From an uncultured Pseudomonadota bacterium (GTDB taxonomy: Bacteria; Pseudomonadota; Gammaproteobacteria; Steroidobacterales; Steroidobacteraceae), in NCBI GenBank assembly GCA_903908265.1, contig CAIVRI010000080.1:117569-181568 (forward strand): a DNA stretch of 64,000 nucleotides, written 5' to 3'. The translations under genes were made by a program, and so were the position numbers. Positions 34,439-44,664 of this stretch are shown piece after piece. Below the pieces are notes generated by a model. The model made no database searches, had not been told where the DNA came from, and saw nothing but the letters and a program-made list of their open reading frames with translations. Positions within the stretch are counted from its first letter, which is position 1, and each line of letters opens with the position of its first letter.

Positions 34439-35692
34439 ATGTATCTGCAACGGTTTGGACTCAAGATGCTGCCGTTCCGGCTGAGCCCGGATGTGGCATT
34501 TCTGTTCCCGTCGGCGAATCATTTGGCAGCCACCGAGTCACTGCGCCGGGTAGCCGCCGGTCGCGGCGGCATCACCGTACTGACCGGACCGGCAGGCGCA
34601 GGCAAGACCACGCTGATCGAGCGCCTGCTGCTCGACGTGCCCACCACGACCGCCGTCGCCCGACTACACCACGGCTTACCGTCAACCATTGCCCTGCTAC
34701 AAGGCTTGCTGGTGCAGTTCGGCTATGCCCCCTACCACCTGACGCGAGCGGAGTTGGCTTCGGCCCTGCACACCTTCGTGGCCGAGCGCGAACACGCGCA
34801 GCAACATACCTTGGTCGTCATTGATGAAGCGCAGCGGTTAAGCAACGCAGGCTTGGCCGAACTGCTCGGCGACCTGACCCCGGAAATGACACGACTCGCC
34901 GTGCTGTTGGTTGGTGACCCATCCTTACATGAACGGATCCGGGATGCCGAGATCGTGCCATCCCATGCACCACGAGTGGGGCATATCGAACTGTCCCCGC
35001 TACGCCCCGATGAACTGGTCGGCTACCTAGAGCATCGACTCCTCACCGCCGGCGCAACAGATCGGCAGATATTTGAGGACACCGCGGTGGATCTGCTGAT
35101 GCGAGTCACCGGGGGGCTGCCAAAATTCATCAACAAGCTGGCGGATGGGGCACTGGCAGCGGCGTTTGATCAAAACCGCAACACGGTGCAAACCGAAGAC
35201 GTCCTGAGCGCAGCCCGACTCCTTGGAGAGATTGAAACCAGTCAACGTCGCTATGGCGGCTGGACCCCTGCAGCGGTTGCGCAACCGGCCGCCTCGTCGG
35301 ATGAAACGGTACCCGACACTGCGGGAGAAGCTACGGCCGAGCCCCTTGCCGAACTCTCCCAAACGGCTGATGCCGCAACTGCCATCGCGCCACGCTGGCG
35401 GCTGCGACTACAGAGCAAAGGCGCCGCGTTGCGCACCATGACGATCTCGACGGGCGACTTCTATATCGGTCGTTCCCGAGAGAACGACCTGCAGATTGAA
35501 TCCCGTTATATCAGCCGTCGACACTGCCGGCTTACAGTCCAACCAGACCGGCTGACCATCGAGGATCTCGACAGCACGAACGGCCTCAAACTACGCGGCG
35601 AACCCATCTGGAAAGATGCCCTGCAGGATGGCGACGTCGTACACATCGGCATCCACGAACTGCACTTTGAAAGGGTGGACCCCGAGCGCTAG
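34439..35692 (+). CDS. ExeA/GspA-type AAA ATPase fused to a C-terminal FHA domain
   Basis: A 417-residue fusion. Residues 1-265 are an ExeA-like AAA ATPase: MYLQRFGLKMLPFRLSPDVAFLFPS at the start, Walker A GPAGAGKTT, Walker B LVVIDEA, and the sensor region VGHIELSPLRPDELVGYLEHRL. Residues about 265-325 are a low-complexity Ala/Thr/Pro linker. Residues about 325-417 form an FHA domain: FYIGRSRENDLQIESRYISRRHCRLTV with the phosphothreonine-binding Arg, Ser and His, then LDSTNGLKLRG. ExeA-type ATPases serve secretin assembly, polysaccharide export or transposition; the FHA domain would tie this to Ser/Thr phosphorylation. No kinase or secretion gene is nearby. It converges with tldD, one base apart. 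Confidence 0.88.
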   Translation: MYLQRFGLKMLPFRLSPDVAFLFPSANHLAATESLRRVAAGRGGITVLTGPAGAGKTTLIERLLLDVPTTTAVARLHHGLPSTIALLQGLLVQFGYAPYHLTRAELASALHTFVAEREHAQQHTLVVIDEAQRLSNAGLAELLGDLTPEMTRLAVLLVGDPSLHERIRDAEIVPSHAPRVGHIELSPLRPDELVGYLEHRLLTAGATDRQIFEDTAVDLLMRVTGGLPKFINKLADGALAAAFDQNRNTVQTEDVLSAARLLGEIETSQRRYGGWTPAAVAQPAASSDETVPDTAGEATAEPLAELSQTADAATAIAPRWRLRLQSKGAALRTMTISTGDFYIGRSRENDLQIESRYISRRHCRLTVQPDRLTIEDLDSTNGLKLRGEPIWKDALQDGDVVHIGIHELHFERVDPER

Positions 35693-35693
35693 C

Positions 35694-37178
35694 TCAGCCG
35701 GTACCGCCGACCGTTAATCCATCGATGCGCATGGTCGGCAAACCAACGCCCACGGGGATGGTCTGCCCTTCCTTACCGCAAATACCCACCCCGGCATCGA
35801 TCTTCAGATCGTTGCCGAGCATCGTGACCCGCTGCAGCACTTCAGGGCCTGAGCCAATCAACGAAGCACCCTTGACCGGCTGGGTAATGCGACCGTCCTC
35901 AATCAGGTAGGCCTCACTGGTCGAGAAGACAAATTTGCCACTCGTTGTATCGACCTGCCCACCACCAAAATTGACGGCATAGAGGCCGCGCTCGACGGAA
36001 CGCACAATTTCTTCAGGATCATGTGGCCCAGGCAGCATGTAGGTATTGGTCATCCGCGGCAGGGTGGCATGCGCGAAGGACTCACGCCGGCCGTTACCAG
36101 TAGACCCAGCGCCCATCAGACGCCCGTTCAGACGATCCTGCATATAGCCTTTCAAGACACCGCCCTCAATGAGGGTCGTGCAGCGCGTAGGCGTGCCTTC
36201 ATCATCGATGCTGAGTGAACCGCGACGACGCTCGAGCGTGCCGTCGTCGACCACCGTGCACAGGGCGCTGGCGACCTTCTCCCCCATCCGGCCAGAAAAC
36301 GCCGAAGTGCCCTTGCGATTGAAATCACCCTCCAGCGGATGCCCGACCGCTTCATGCAACATGACCCCAGGCCATCCACTGGCAAGCACCACTGTCATGG
36401 TACCGGCGGGCGCGGGCACCGCTTGCAGATTCACGCTAGCGGCATGAATCGCCTGGCGAGGCAGATCCGCCACGTCCGGATGACGGAGCAACTCATCGAG
36501 CGAGTAGCGCCCGCCCATACCCACATAACCCTGCTCGCGGCGCCCACCAGACTCCAGAATCACGGAGATATTCACCCGTACCAGCGGCCGCACATCCGCG
36601 GCAAGTACGCCGCGTGAGTTCACGACCAGCACGATCTCATACGAACCCGAGAGGCTGGCCATCACCTGCTGTACCCGCGAATCCGCAGCGCGCGCAGCCC
36701 GATCCAACGACTGCAGGAACTCCACCTTGTCGGTGTCGGCCAGCGAGATGATCGGGTCTAAGGGGCGATACAGCCGCGTCGCCGCGATAGGCGCTCCCAC
36801 CCGAATGCCCGCAGCGCCAGGGTGCGCCAACGTACCACCGTGGCGCACAATCGCCCGCGCGGCACGTGCCGCCTCCATCAGGGCCACCTCACCAATCTCA
36901 TCGGAGTAGGCCAAGCCGGTCTTTTCACCGGCCATCGCGCGCACGCCGACCCCCTGATCGATGCTGTGGGATCCGTCCTTCACGATGCCATCTTCCAGCG
37001 ACCACGCCTCTTCACGTGACCACTGAAAATACAGTTCTGCTTCGTCCAAGGCATGCTCATGCATGTAGCCGAGCACGCTCTCTAGCCGGGGCACCGACAG
37101 GCCCGCGGGCAACAAAATGGCATCGTGTGCAAGTTGGTACGGATCAATGTCAGTCACAGCGTTCAATTCGAACCTCAC
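35694..37178 (-). CDS. tldD: Metalloprotease TldD
   Basis: The catalytic subunit of the TldD/PmbA protease. The zinc site is seen in [17 protein letters not shown] (HExxxH). Other family stretches: [38 protein letters not shown] at the N-terminus and the C-terminal [22 protein letters not shown]. The 494 residues compare with 481 in E. coli. It starts at GTG 37178, overlapping the nitrilase stop as GTGA, and is the last gene of the long minus-strand run. Its partner pmbA is at 30830. Confidence 0.95.
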   Translation of the reverse strand: MRFELNAVTDIDPYQLAHDAILLPAGLSVPRLESVLGYMHEHALDEAELYFQWSREEAWSLEDGIVKDGSHSIDQGVGVRAMAGEKTGLAYSDEIGEVALMEAARAARAIVRHGGTLAHPGAAGIRVGAPIAATRLYRPLDPIISLADTDKVEFLQSLDRAARAADSRVQQVMASLSGSYEIVLVVNSRGVLAADVRPLVRVNISVILESGGRREQGYVGMGGRYSLDELLRHPDVADLPRQAIHAASVNLQAVPAPAGTMTVVLASGWPGVMLHEAVGHPLEGDFNRKGTSAFSGRMGEKVASALCTVVDDGTLERRRGSLSIDDEGTPTRCTTLIEGGVLKGYMQDRLNGRLMGAGSTGNGRRESFAHATLPRMTNTYMLPGPHDPEEIVRSVERGLYAVNFGGGQVDTTSGKFVFSTSEAYLIEDGRITQPVKGASLIGSGPEVLQRVTMLGNDLKIDAGVGICGKEGQTIPVGVGLPTMRIDGLTVGGTG

Positions 37179-37996
37179 GCGTCAAGGACGCGATTTGATA
37201 GGGCAGGAAACTCGACTCGGACACGTCGCAGGGCATCAAGATCCACGTTCGCCGTGATAACCCCACTGCCGCGGGGAAGCCGCTGTAAGACACGGCCCCA
37301 AGGGTCTATAGCGATGGTATCACCGTAGGTCTCCCGTCCATTGGGATGCACGCCAGATTGTGCCGCAGCGAAGACGTAGCTCAGATTTTCGATCGCGCGG
37401 GCCCGCAATAGCGTCGCCCAGTGGGCCCGACCGGTGGGTACGGTGAAAGCGGCCGGCATGACCAGAATCTGCGCGCCCGCCGTTACCAGGCGACGGTACA
37501 ACTCCGGAAACCGCATGTCGTAGCAAACCGAGAGCCCGACGCACCCGATCGGCGTGTCCACGGTAACCACCTGCCTGCCCGGCGCGACGTGCGCACTCTC
37601 GCGATAACTTTCACCTGGCTTGCCCGGCACGTCGACGTCGAACAAATGCATTTTGTCGTACCGAGCGACGCACTGACCGGCAGGGTCGTACACCAAGGTC
37701 GAGTTGGTGACACGCCCATCCTCCGCCTCGCTGCGCAGGGGCTGGGTGCCACCGATCAGCGTAATGCCATGGCGAACAGCTGCCGCCGCCAGGAAGTCCT
37801 GGGTTGGGCCACTCCCTGGCACCTCGGCAATATCGCGCTTATCGCTATCGCGGCGACCGATGAAATTGAAATTCTCAGGCAGCAGCACTACCGCCGCCCC
37901 GCGCTCGGCCGCCTGTGCAATGAGCGGCTGCGCGATGGCGAGATTCGCTCCCACATCCGGACCCGAGGTCATCTGTACCGCTGCAAAAACACCCAT
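37175..37996 (-). CDS. Nitrilase-family amidohydrolase (Nit1-like, deaminated-glutathione amidase)
   Basis: A 273-residue carbon-nitrogen hydrolase with the Glu-Lys-Cys triad in [22 protein letters not shown] and [14 protein letters not shown]. The pattern [12 protein letters not shown] and CYDMRFPE is typical of the Nit1/YbeM group that hydrolyses deaminated glutathione, a metabolite-repair reaction. The position between yhdP and tldD is common in gammaproteobacteria, which supports the assignment. It is 10 bases downstream of yhdP and overlaps tldD. Confidence 0.9.
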   Translation of the reverse strand: MGVFAAVQMTSGPDVGANLAIAQPLIAQAAERGAAVVLLPENFNFIGRRDSDKRDIAEVPGSGPTQDFLAAAAVRHGITLIGGTQPLRSEAEDGRVTNSTLVYDPAGQCVARYDKMHLFDVDVPGKPGESYRESAHVAPGRQVVTVDTPIGCVGLSVCYDMRFPELYRRLVTAGAQILVMPAAFTVPTGRAHWATLLRARAIENLSYVFAAAQSGVHPNGRETYGDTIAIDPWGRVLQRLPRGSGVITANVDLDALRRVRVEFPALSNRVLDA

Positions 37997-38006
37997 TCGT
38001 CAATCC

Positions 38007-41000
38007 TCAGTCGCGTGGTTCGGTTGGTGCGACAACATCCGTCGCCAAGGGCGGCGCGTCGGTGGCTTCGGGCGCGGCGTCGGCAACGGGTGCCTTGCCC
38101 GTCACATCGCGCGCGGCCGTCGCGCCGATCCGTTCAATGATTGGCTTGTCCCAGCCACCGGTGATCCGATAGTACCCACGGGCCATGCCGCCGAGCGGTT
38201 CCTTGAAGACGGACGAGAACAGCAGCAGTGCCGCGCCGATCGCCGGGCCCGCGGCCAGTACCCCGGCGGCGGCGAGCGGTCCGCTGACGTGGCCGGTGAT
38301 CTTGGCTGTCTGGTCATAGTCGCGCGCCAAAAGTCCCGTGCGCCCCACAATCCCTATCTCCGCCGCCGGGCCTTTCAGGATCAAGTTTTGCGTGTAGGCA
38401 TTACCGCCATTAAAGGCGAAATCGCCGCGAATATGATCGAAAGCGAAGCCCTTGTCGGTCAAATCGGAAAAATCGAGTGTCAGTCGACGCGGCAGGGCGG
38501 CAATCGATAGCAAGCCCAGGACGCGACCCGCACCCGGGCTGACACCCAACACCTGCCCTTGCTCAACCTCCAGTTTTACATTGCCCGTCGCGCGCGCGAA
38601 CAGACCAATATCTAGGCTACCAGGCCAGCCGAGTGCCCCCGTTGCGTGGGCCCGCTTGCCCGTCAAGGTTTGCTGAAACCCCCATGCGTTCAAGGTGTCT
38701 TGGAAGTCCGTGCTGTCGAACACAAAATTTAGCGTGCTCGATTGGCCTGACTGGGTCTTGATCCAACTGCCCTTGGCCGTTGCTTCGAAGGAATTGCCAT
38801 GCAAGGCGGCATGATCGAGTACCAGACCATCCGGTCCGCGCGACAACACCGCATCCAGCGAACCAAAGCGGCGCTTCTGCACTTCCAGATTGCGCACTTT
38901 GATCAGAATGGGCGGCAGTTGTGTGGGATCGGTCTCTTCCACCTCGGCAGTGGGCTCCCCATCGGCATGCTCGCCCAAGAGCAAGCGATCCATGTCAAAA
39001 ATCAGCGGGGCCTCGCCGCGTAACTCATAGGGCACCGTGATCAAACCGCGCGCCGCAGGGCCTTCAACGGCGACTCGCCAAGCACCATCATGCGCGCCGA
39101 GCGCCAATGAGACGTCGGGGAAGCGAAAACCAAAGATCGTGAAGTGATCCACGACCAGCGTGCTGCCCGACAGAATATCGGCGATCGCACTGCTGGCTTG
39201 CTGCCGGAGACGAACCCGCAGCCAGGCCGATAAATCATAGTCGGGCAGTCGACCATCGAGCCAAACACCGGGCCCCTCGCGCAGCAACGGGGCGCCCGGA
39301 CCGAAGTGAACACTGCCACGCAGCAACCGCAGCGCGTCATCCGCATCGGCACGCCACTCAAATACCGCACCATCGCGACCCAATTCAGAGTGGAGTGTCA
39401 CCCCAAGCGGTCGCACCGCCTCCAGCTTCATGCCAGGCGGGACCGCCTGATCCCTACTGACCGGAAAATCGATAGCGACCTCTAGATGCAACAAGCGTTG
39501 CGCGTCCACCGCTTTATACAGCGGCACGGGAAACGCCGATGACAAGCCGGCGAGTGTGGACTGCAACTGCACCACGCCGGTCCCCCAGCGCGTCTCCACT
39601 TCATGCGGTATGACCGTCCTATCAGGCGCTGCGTCTGCCGGCAAAGGATCGGGTGGTGGTTGCCATTCGAGCCGAGGGAACCGCGCCGACAAGGTCCAGT
39701 CCGTCGCGCCGCCAATCCACTCCCCATGATCGATGCCTAAGGCGGACTGTACTTGCTCCCCTAATACCTTGCCTTCACCGATGACCGTCAGCGTGCGTTC
39801 AGGTCCGCGGGAGCCGACCGTCTTTGCGTGGAATTTCGCCGGGCCACCCAACACGGTAGCGGTCAACTTCGGCACGGTCACGTCCCGATTGTGGATCAAG
39901 ACGCTGCCTGTTACGTCACGCGCCGGCTCATCCAAGCCGGGCACTTTGATCTGTGCATGTTCCAAGCGGGCTTCGACCGCGACGAGACGGTCTGCGAAGT
40001 GGCGCAAGGGCAGCACCAACTTCAGGTCGCCACTCATCGGGCCCTTGCCACCGAGCTGCATAAAAATGGGGCCGAGCTTAGGCCCCACCATTGATGCCTG
40101 TAGATACGCCAGCGCATCCCGTACATCGCCATCTAGTTTGGCGTCGGCAGTCAGTTCTGCCTCCTTAAAGTCCTGCATGGCCGCTACCCCTTCACGAATG
40201 GTCATGCCATGCACATGCCCCTCGCGGGCGTGCGCCGTGAAGCCGCTATTCTTGAACTCGACATTGCCCGAGAGGTCCTCCAGTTCACCAAACTCCGGGT
40301 GAAACCGCAGGCGCAGATGTTCATACGTGTACGCGATCCGGAACAATCCGCCCCCCTCTCGGAAGGGAAAGCGCGTCAAATCCCCAGACAACTCTGCGCG
40401 TCCGTCCGGCACCACCCCGGCCAAAAACGCATGATCGAGCCAATCCATGGTCAGTGGCGGAATCTTCTTGCTGGGTAGGTAAACAGGGGCGTTGACGGCA
40501 TGAATGCCGCCAAACCGAAAATCAAGATCGACATTCGAAGGCGTTTGCGGATCAGTCGGCAGAAACAGACGCACATGACCTTCGGCATGGGCGCCCAGGG
40601 ACGCCAGTGACACCTCGGTCAACGCAAAGCGCCAACCATCGGGCTTCCACGCCACCGCAAAATTGGACTGCAAGTGCTCGAGCGGAACCGGCGCGCGCAT
40701 CGCCCGGGCAAGATCCAGTGTGAAGGCCGACGAATGCAGTTCACCCGTCGCATGGTCCCCGGCGCCGGCAATGGAGCCGGACAGACCGGTCATGCCCGGA
40801 ATAGCCTCAAACGCCCCGATGCCGATATCACGCAAACGTGCGCCGCCATCGATCCGCCAGCCCCGCGCCAGATCATGCGTGACTGCAAGATCAACGCTAT
40901 TCAATTGACCACGGGGCGACAAAGCCAAGCCGATGTCCCGCATTCGGCCTTCCGGCAACAGCGAGGCCAGCGCGCCCAAAGCATCGAGATGCACCGAAGG

Positions 41001-42032
41001 CGAGCGCAAACGAAACACGCGACCATCGGCGGCATCCGGTGAGAAACGAAACTCAAACTCACCGCGCCGCCAGGGTTCTCGGCCCGCATCAATGGTGATG
41101 TCTGTGCCTTTGGCGCTCCACCCTCGGCCCTCCCGATCAACGGTGATGGTGCCGTTGAGTGCCGCAAACTTCGGCACCAAAGTGCCCTCAGGTGCAGGCC
41201 CGGCGACCTCGCTCAGCGCCAAGCGCGCAGCGAGGTGATTCACCAAAGAGCCTTGGCCGGAGACCGCAGCCGACAGATCGCCGTGCCCTGACAAGCGCTC
41301 CGTCCAGCGCGGCAGCAGCGCGGTCCAGCCAGCCAGAGAGGCTTTTTGTAAGGTCAGATGGCTGCTCCAGCGCAACTGTGCCGGCGCTGCCAAATCACCC
41401 TCCAAAGAAATGTCCGCACCCACGCGAGACGCCAAGGTCTCTGGCAGACGCACCTGCGCCGACAAACGCAATGCGGTTGGATCTCGCTCAAGATCCATGG
41501 CCACATGATCGACCTTCCACGGCGTTTCTTCGGTGCGCAGATCGCGGACGGTCACCGTACTGTTCTCTATACGCACATGACCGATAGGCACCTGGTCCAG
41601 CGGAATGTGGGTGTCGTCATCCGACATCGGCCCGCCGCGCAACTCAATGCCATTCGGAGTGAGAAATAGGTAAAGACGCGCACCATCGAGTACGACTCTT
41701 CCCGACATCAGACGTAACGTGCGCAACGCGCGCCAAAAATCTATGCCGACACGACCAGAGTGTGCAGAAACGACCGCGTTGTGTTGCCCTTTCAGGGTGA
41801 TGCTGGCGTTCGTGAAGACCAGTTCAGGCCCATACAGACCGAGTCGCGCGGTCAGCGTGTCATAGGAAAAACGCAGGCCCGTCAGTGCCTCGACGCGCGC
41901 CACCAACTGCGGCGCAAGCTCGGGCGACCGGGCCAGCCACAGATCCAAACCGACCACGGCAGCACCCAGCAGCAGGATGAGCACCGCTAGCCCGATCGAA
42001 AACCATTTGGCGATCTGTCTCTTCCGGGACAT
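38007..42032 (-). CDS. yhdP: YhdP family AsmA-like envelope protein
   Basis: A very large 1341-residue protein with an N-terminal membrane anchor (WFSIGLAVLILLLGAAVVGLDLWLA) and a long beta-rich periplasmic body. The C-terminal AsmA-like region contains KLEVEQGQVLGVSPGAGRVLGLLSIAALPRRLTLDFSDLTDKGFAFDHIRGDF, highly typical of YhdP. YhdP, with TamB and YdbH, bridges the envelope and moves phospholipids to the outer membrane. The neighbours rng upstream and tldD downstream are as in E. coli. The C-terminal 35 residues are Ala/Pro/Asp-rich and probably disordered. Confidence 0.94.
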   Translation of the reverse strand: MSRKRQIAKWFSIGLAVLILLLGAAVVGLDLWLARSPELAPQLVARVEALTGLRFSYDTLTARLGLYGPELVFTNASITLKGQHNAVVSAHSGRVGIDFWRALRTLRLMSGRVVLDGARLYLFLTPNGIELRGGPMSDDDTHIPLDQVPIGHVRIENSTVTVRDLRTEETPWKVDHVAMDLERDPTALRLSAQVRLPETLASRVGADISLEGDLAAPAQLRWSSHLTLQKASLAGWTALLPRWTERLSGHGDLSAAVSGQGSLVNHLAARLALSEVAGPAPEGTLVPKFAALNGTITVDREGRGWSAKGTDITIDAGREPWRRGEFEFRFSPDAADGRVFRLRSPSVHLDALGALASLLPEGRMRDIGLALSPRGQLNSVDLAVTHDLARGWRIDGGARLRDIGIGAFEAIPGMTGLSGSIAGAGDHATGELHSSAFTLDLARAMRAPVPLEHLQSNFAVAWKPDGWRFALTEVSLASLGAHAEGHVRLFLPTDPQTPSNVDLDFRFGGIHAVNAPVYLPSKKIPPLTMDWLDHAFLAGVVPDGRAELSGDLTRFPFREGGGLFRIAYTYEHLRLRFHPEFGELEDLSGNVEFKNSGFTAHAREGHVHGMTIREGVAAMQDFKEAELTADAKLDGDVRDALAYLQASMVGPKLGPIFMQLGGKGPMSGDLKLVLPLRHFADRLVAVEARLEHAQIKVPGLDEPARDVTGSVLIHNRDVTVPKLTATVLGGPAKFHAKTVGSRGPERTLTVIGEGKVLGEQVQSALGIDHGEWIGGATDWTLSARFPRLEWQPPPDPLPADAAPDRTVIPHEVETRWGTGVVQLQSTLAGLSSAFPVPLYKAVDAQRLLHLEVAIDFPVSRDQAVPPGMKLEAVRPLGVTLHSELGRDGAVFEWRADADDALRLLRGSVHFGPGAPLLREGPGVWLDGRLPDYDLSAWLRVRLRQQASSAIADILSGSTLVVDHFTIFGFRFPDVSLALGAHDGAWRVAVEGPAARGLITVPYELRGEAPLIFDMDRLLLGEHADGEPTAEVEETDPTQLPPILIKVRNLEVQKRRFGSLDAVLSRGPDGLVLDHAALHGNSFEATAKGSWIKTQSGQSSTLNFVFDSTDFQDTLNAWGFQQTLTGKRAHATGALGWPGSLDIGLFARATGNVKLEVEQGQVLGVSPGAGRVLGLLSIAALPRRLTLDFSDLTDKGFAFDHIRGDFAFNGGNAYTQNLILKGPAAEIGIVGRTGLLARDYDQTAKITGHVSGPLAAAGVLAAGPAIGAALLLFSSVFKEPLGGMARGYYRITGGWDKPIIERIGATAARDVTGKAPVADAAPEATDAPPLATDVVAPTEPRD

Positions 42033-42039
42033 ACAGGAC

Positions 42040-43506
42040 CTAGAGAAGAACCACGTCGTACTGATCTTCAGAATAAAGGGCCTCGGTCTGCAGCCGGATC
42101 GGCTTACCCACTAGCACCTCCAACTCACCCAATGCCGCAGATTCTTCGTCCAGTAGCAACTCGATCACGTCTTGATGCGCAAGCACCATCAAACCCTGCA
42201 CCTCGAACTGCCTAGACTGCCGCAGCGTTTCTCTGAAGATTTCATACACGACGGTCTCTGCGGTCTTTACAAAGCGACGTCCCGCACAGGTCGGGCAGGC
42301 CTGGCACAACAGGTGTTCGAGACTCTCGCGCGTGCGTTTGCGCGTCATCTCGACCAGACCGAGTGGCGACACGGACGAAATCTGCGTGCGCGAATGATCC
42401 GTCGCAAGGCTTTTTTCCAGCGCCTGCAAGACTTGGCGACGGTGATCTTCATCAGTCATGTCGATAAAGTCGATGATGATGATACCGCCCAGGTTCCTCA
42501 GCCGTAATTGCCGAGCGATTGCCACAGCGGCCTCGAGATTGGTCCGGAAGATCGTATCCTCCAGATTGCGATTGCCGACAAAAGCGCCGGTATTGACGTC
42601 AATCGTGGTCATCGCCTCGGTCTGATCGATGACCAGAGAGCCGCCAGATTTCAGAGGCACCTTGCGATCCAGCGCCTTCTGTATCTCGTCCTCGACACCG
42701 TACAGATCGAGGATCGGTCGGTTGCCGCGATACAGTTCGATCTTCTCCATGCTCTCTGGCATGAATACACGCGCAAATTCGAGCATGCGCGCATGGGCTG
42801 AGGGCGCATCGACTTGCACCCGTTCAACGCCACGACCCAACAGATCGCGCAACATACGCACGTCTAGCGGCAGGTCCTCGTGCACGAGCCCACCGGACGG
42901 AGCGCGAAAACCGGTTTCTGAACAGACCTGCCATAGACGTCGCAAGAACAGCATATCGGCACGCAGAGCATCCGGATCAATCCCCTCGGCCACCGTGCGC
43001 ACGATATAACCGCCGGGATGCTCGGTGGCCAAGCCCTCGAGCGCACTGCGCAAACGCGTCCGTTCCGTTTCGTCCTCAATCCGCGCCGAGACACCCACGC
43101 CTTGGCCTTGCGGCATATAGACCAGAAAACGTGAAGGCAAGGTAATGAAAGTAGTGAGTCGCGCGCCTTTGGTACCGAGGGGGTCTTTCAGCACTTGCAC
43201 CAAGAGCTCATCACCCTCCGTCACAGCGGCACGGATATCATCAGCCGGCGGCGTCTCGAACACAGCGCCTACATCATCCCGACGGGCAATATCAGAGACG
43301 TGCAAAAACGCCGTGCGCTCCAAGCCCACATCGATAAACGCCGCCTGCATACCCGGCAACACGCGTGAAACACGGCCTTTGTAAATGTTGCCGGTAATCC
43401 CACGACGATTGGCGCGCTCGATATAAACTTCTTGCAGTACGCCGTTTTCGAGAAAAGCCGCTCGGCTCTCACGAGGCGTTACATTGACGAGTATTTCCGC
43501 TGTCAC
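42040..43506 (-). CDS. rng: Ribonuclease G
   Basis: Endoribonuclease that matures 16S rRNA 5' ends and takes part in mRNA decay. The long track ORF runs back through maf; the real start is GTG 43506 (TAEILVNVTPRESRAAFLENGVLQEVYIER), overlapping the maf stop as GTGA, which gives 488 residues against 489 in E. coli. S1 domain: NIYKGRVSRVLPGMQAAFIDVGLERTAFLHVSDI. Catalytic metal region: SGGSLVIDQTEAMTTIDVNTGAFVG and IIIIDFIDM. The zinc-link motif reads CQACPTCAGR. The short C-terminus without an RNase E scaffold identifies it as RNase G. Confidence 0.96.
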   Translation of the reverse strand: MTAEILVNVTPRESRAAFLENGVLQEVYIERANRRGITGNIYKGRVSRVLPGMQAAFIDVGLERTAFLHVSDIARRDDVGAVFETPPADDIRAAVTEGDELLVQVLKDPLGTKGARLTTFITLPSRFLVYMPQGQGVGVSARIEDETERTRLRSALEGLATEHPGGYIVRTVAEGIDPDALRADMLFLRRLWQVCSETGFRAPSGGLVHEDLPLDVRMLRDLLGRGVERVQVDAPSAHARMLEFARVFMPESMEKIELYRGNRPILDLYGVEDEIQKALDRKVPLKSGGSLVIDQTEAMTTIDVNTGAFVGNRNLEDTIFRTNLEAAVAIARQLRLRNLGGIIIIDFIDMTDEDHRRQVLQALEKSLATDHSRTQISSVSPLGLVEMTRKRTRESLEHLLCQACPTCAGRRFVKTAETVVYEIFRETLRQSRQFEVQGLMVLAHQDVIELLLDEESAALGELEVLVGKPIRLQTEALYSEDQYDVVLL

Positions 43507-44093
43507 GCATCTGCTCCCATCTGCCACATCGGCACACCGGCGGCTCTGAGTAGATCGGCCGTCTGTGCGAGCGGCAAACCCATCACACCAGAATAACTGC
43601 CTTCGAGGCGCGTAATGAATGCCGCCGCAAGGCCCTGCACGGCGTAACCACCGGCCTTGCCCAACGGTTCCCCCGTACACCAGTAGCGCAACTGCTCGGC
43701 CGCCTCTAGGGGCCGGAACGTCACGAGCGTCTCCGACAAGGCCGCCGATCGCCCCGCACGGGTTTGCAGCGCGACCGCTGTCAGGACCCGGTGGGTTCGG
43801 CCCGAAAGCGCGCCGAGCATGGCCAGTCCCTCGCTTTGATCCCGGGGTTTGCCAAAGAGTTCCGCGTCCAACACAACCACCGTATCCGCGGCCAGGACGG
43901 GCAGCCCGGCTGAGCGTTCCCAAGCCACGGCGGCTTTGGCGGCGGTCACCCGCGTCACGTAGGTCACCGGGTCTTCGCCACCCTGCCGCGCCTCGTCGAT
44001 ATCGGCAGGCCGGACCACGTGCGGCACGCCGATCTGACCGAGCAATTCGGCACGGCGGGGCGAGGCAGAGGCCAAAACGAGGACAGGCGTCAT
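43503..44093 (-). CDS. maf: Maf-family nucleoside triphosphate pyrophosphatase
   Basis: Maf/YhdE hydrolyses dTTP, UTP and modified pyrimidine nucleotides, a house-cleaning activity. Signatures: LVLASASPRRAELLGQIG at the N-terminus, VLAADTVVVLDAELFGKP, YWCTGEPLGKAGGYAVQG and SYSGVMGLPL. The position immediately before rng is the YhdE arrangement. I start at ATG 44093 (MTPVLVLASASPRR, 196 residues); a GTG at 44108 would add five residues, and neither has a convincing ribosome-binding site. A 96-base gap separates it from rlmH, the largest within this part of the operon, where a secondary promoter may lie. Confidence 0.93.
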   Translation of the reverse strand: MTPVLVLASASPRRAELLGQIGVPHVVRPADIDEARQGGEDPVTYVTRVTAAKAAVAWERSAGLPVLAADTVVVLDAELFGKPRDQSEGLAMLGALSGRTHRVLTAVALQTRAGRSAALSETLVTFRPLEAAEQLRYWCTGEPLGKAGGYAVQGLAAAFITRLEGSYSGVMGLPLAQTADLLRAAGVPMWQMGADA

Positions 44094-44189
44094 AGGGGGG
44101 TCAAACACGGCGGCGGTAGAACCTGCAGCATAACGTGCCGCCCCGCACCCCGCCGAGTTGAGATCCGGTCACCAGACGGCGACACCCGC

Positions 44190-44660
44190 TCATTCGCGGT
44201 GATACGGGTGCCCTTTGAGCAGGCTGATCGCCCGGTACAACTGTTCCGCCAACAGGATCCGCACGATCCCGTGGGGAAAGGTCAGTGCCGACAGGGAGAG
44301 CCGCTCATCGGCACGCGCCAAGACCGGCGCCGCCAGGCCATCCGGCCCACCGATCAGAAACACCACATCCCGCCCATCGCGCTGGCGGGTGGCCCACCAA
44401 CGCGACAACGCCGGGGTATCAATGGCTCGACCAGTGACGTCCAACGCCACGACCCACGCGCCCTTCGGGATCGCCGCGAGCATCCGCTCGCCTTCCTTCT
44501 GCATCGCGCGTTCCTGCGACCCCTGCGCGGTGCCACGGGTGACCGCCACCTCCACCAGTTCGATGGGCGCCTCGGCCGTCAGACGCCGCGCATACTCCTG
44601 GTAACCCGCTTCGATCCAAGCGGGCAGCCGCGTGCCCGCTGCGACGAGCTTGAGCCGCAT
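44190..44660 (-). CDS. rlmH: 23S rRNA (pseudouridine-1915-N3) methyltransferase
   Basis: RlmH is a SPOUT methyltransferase acting on helix 69 of assembled ribosomes. The family starts at ATG 44660 (MRLKLVAAGTRLPAWIEAGYQEYARRL), giving 156 residues as in E. coli (155). The AdoMet-binding knot is in VVFLIGGPDGLAAPVLARADERLSLSALTFPHGIVRILLAEQLYRAISLLKGHPYHRE, which includes the invariant C-terminal YHRE. It begins four bases after the rsfS stop. Confidence 0.97.
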   Translation of the reverse strand: MRLKLVAAGTRLPAWIEAGYQEYARRLTAEAPIELVEVAVTRGTAQGSQERAMQKEGERMLAAIPKGAWVVALDVTGRAIDTPALSRWWATRQRDGRDVVFLIGGPDGLAAPVLARADERLSLSALTFPHGIVRILLAEQLYRAISLLKGHPYHRE

Positions 44661-44664
44661 TGGC

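Noticed and set aside
43507-43923. N-terminal extension of the rng ORF through maf
   Set aside because: Translation is low-complexity Gly/Arg sequence in a different frame of maf; the RNase G family starts at the GTG overlapping the maf stop.
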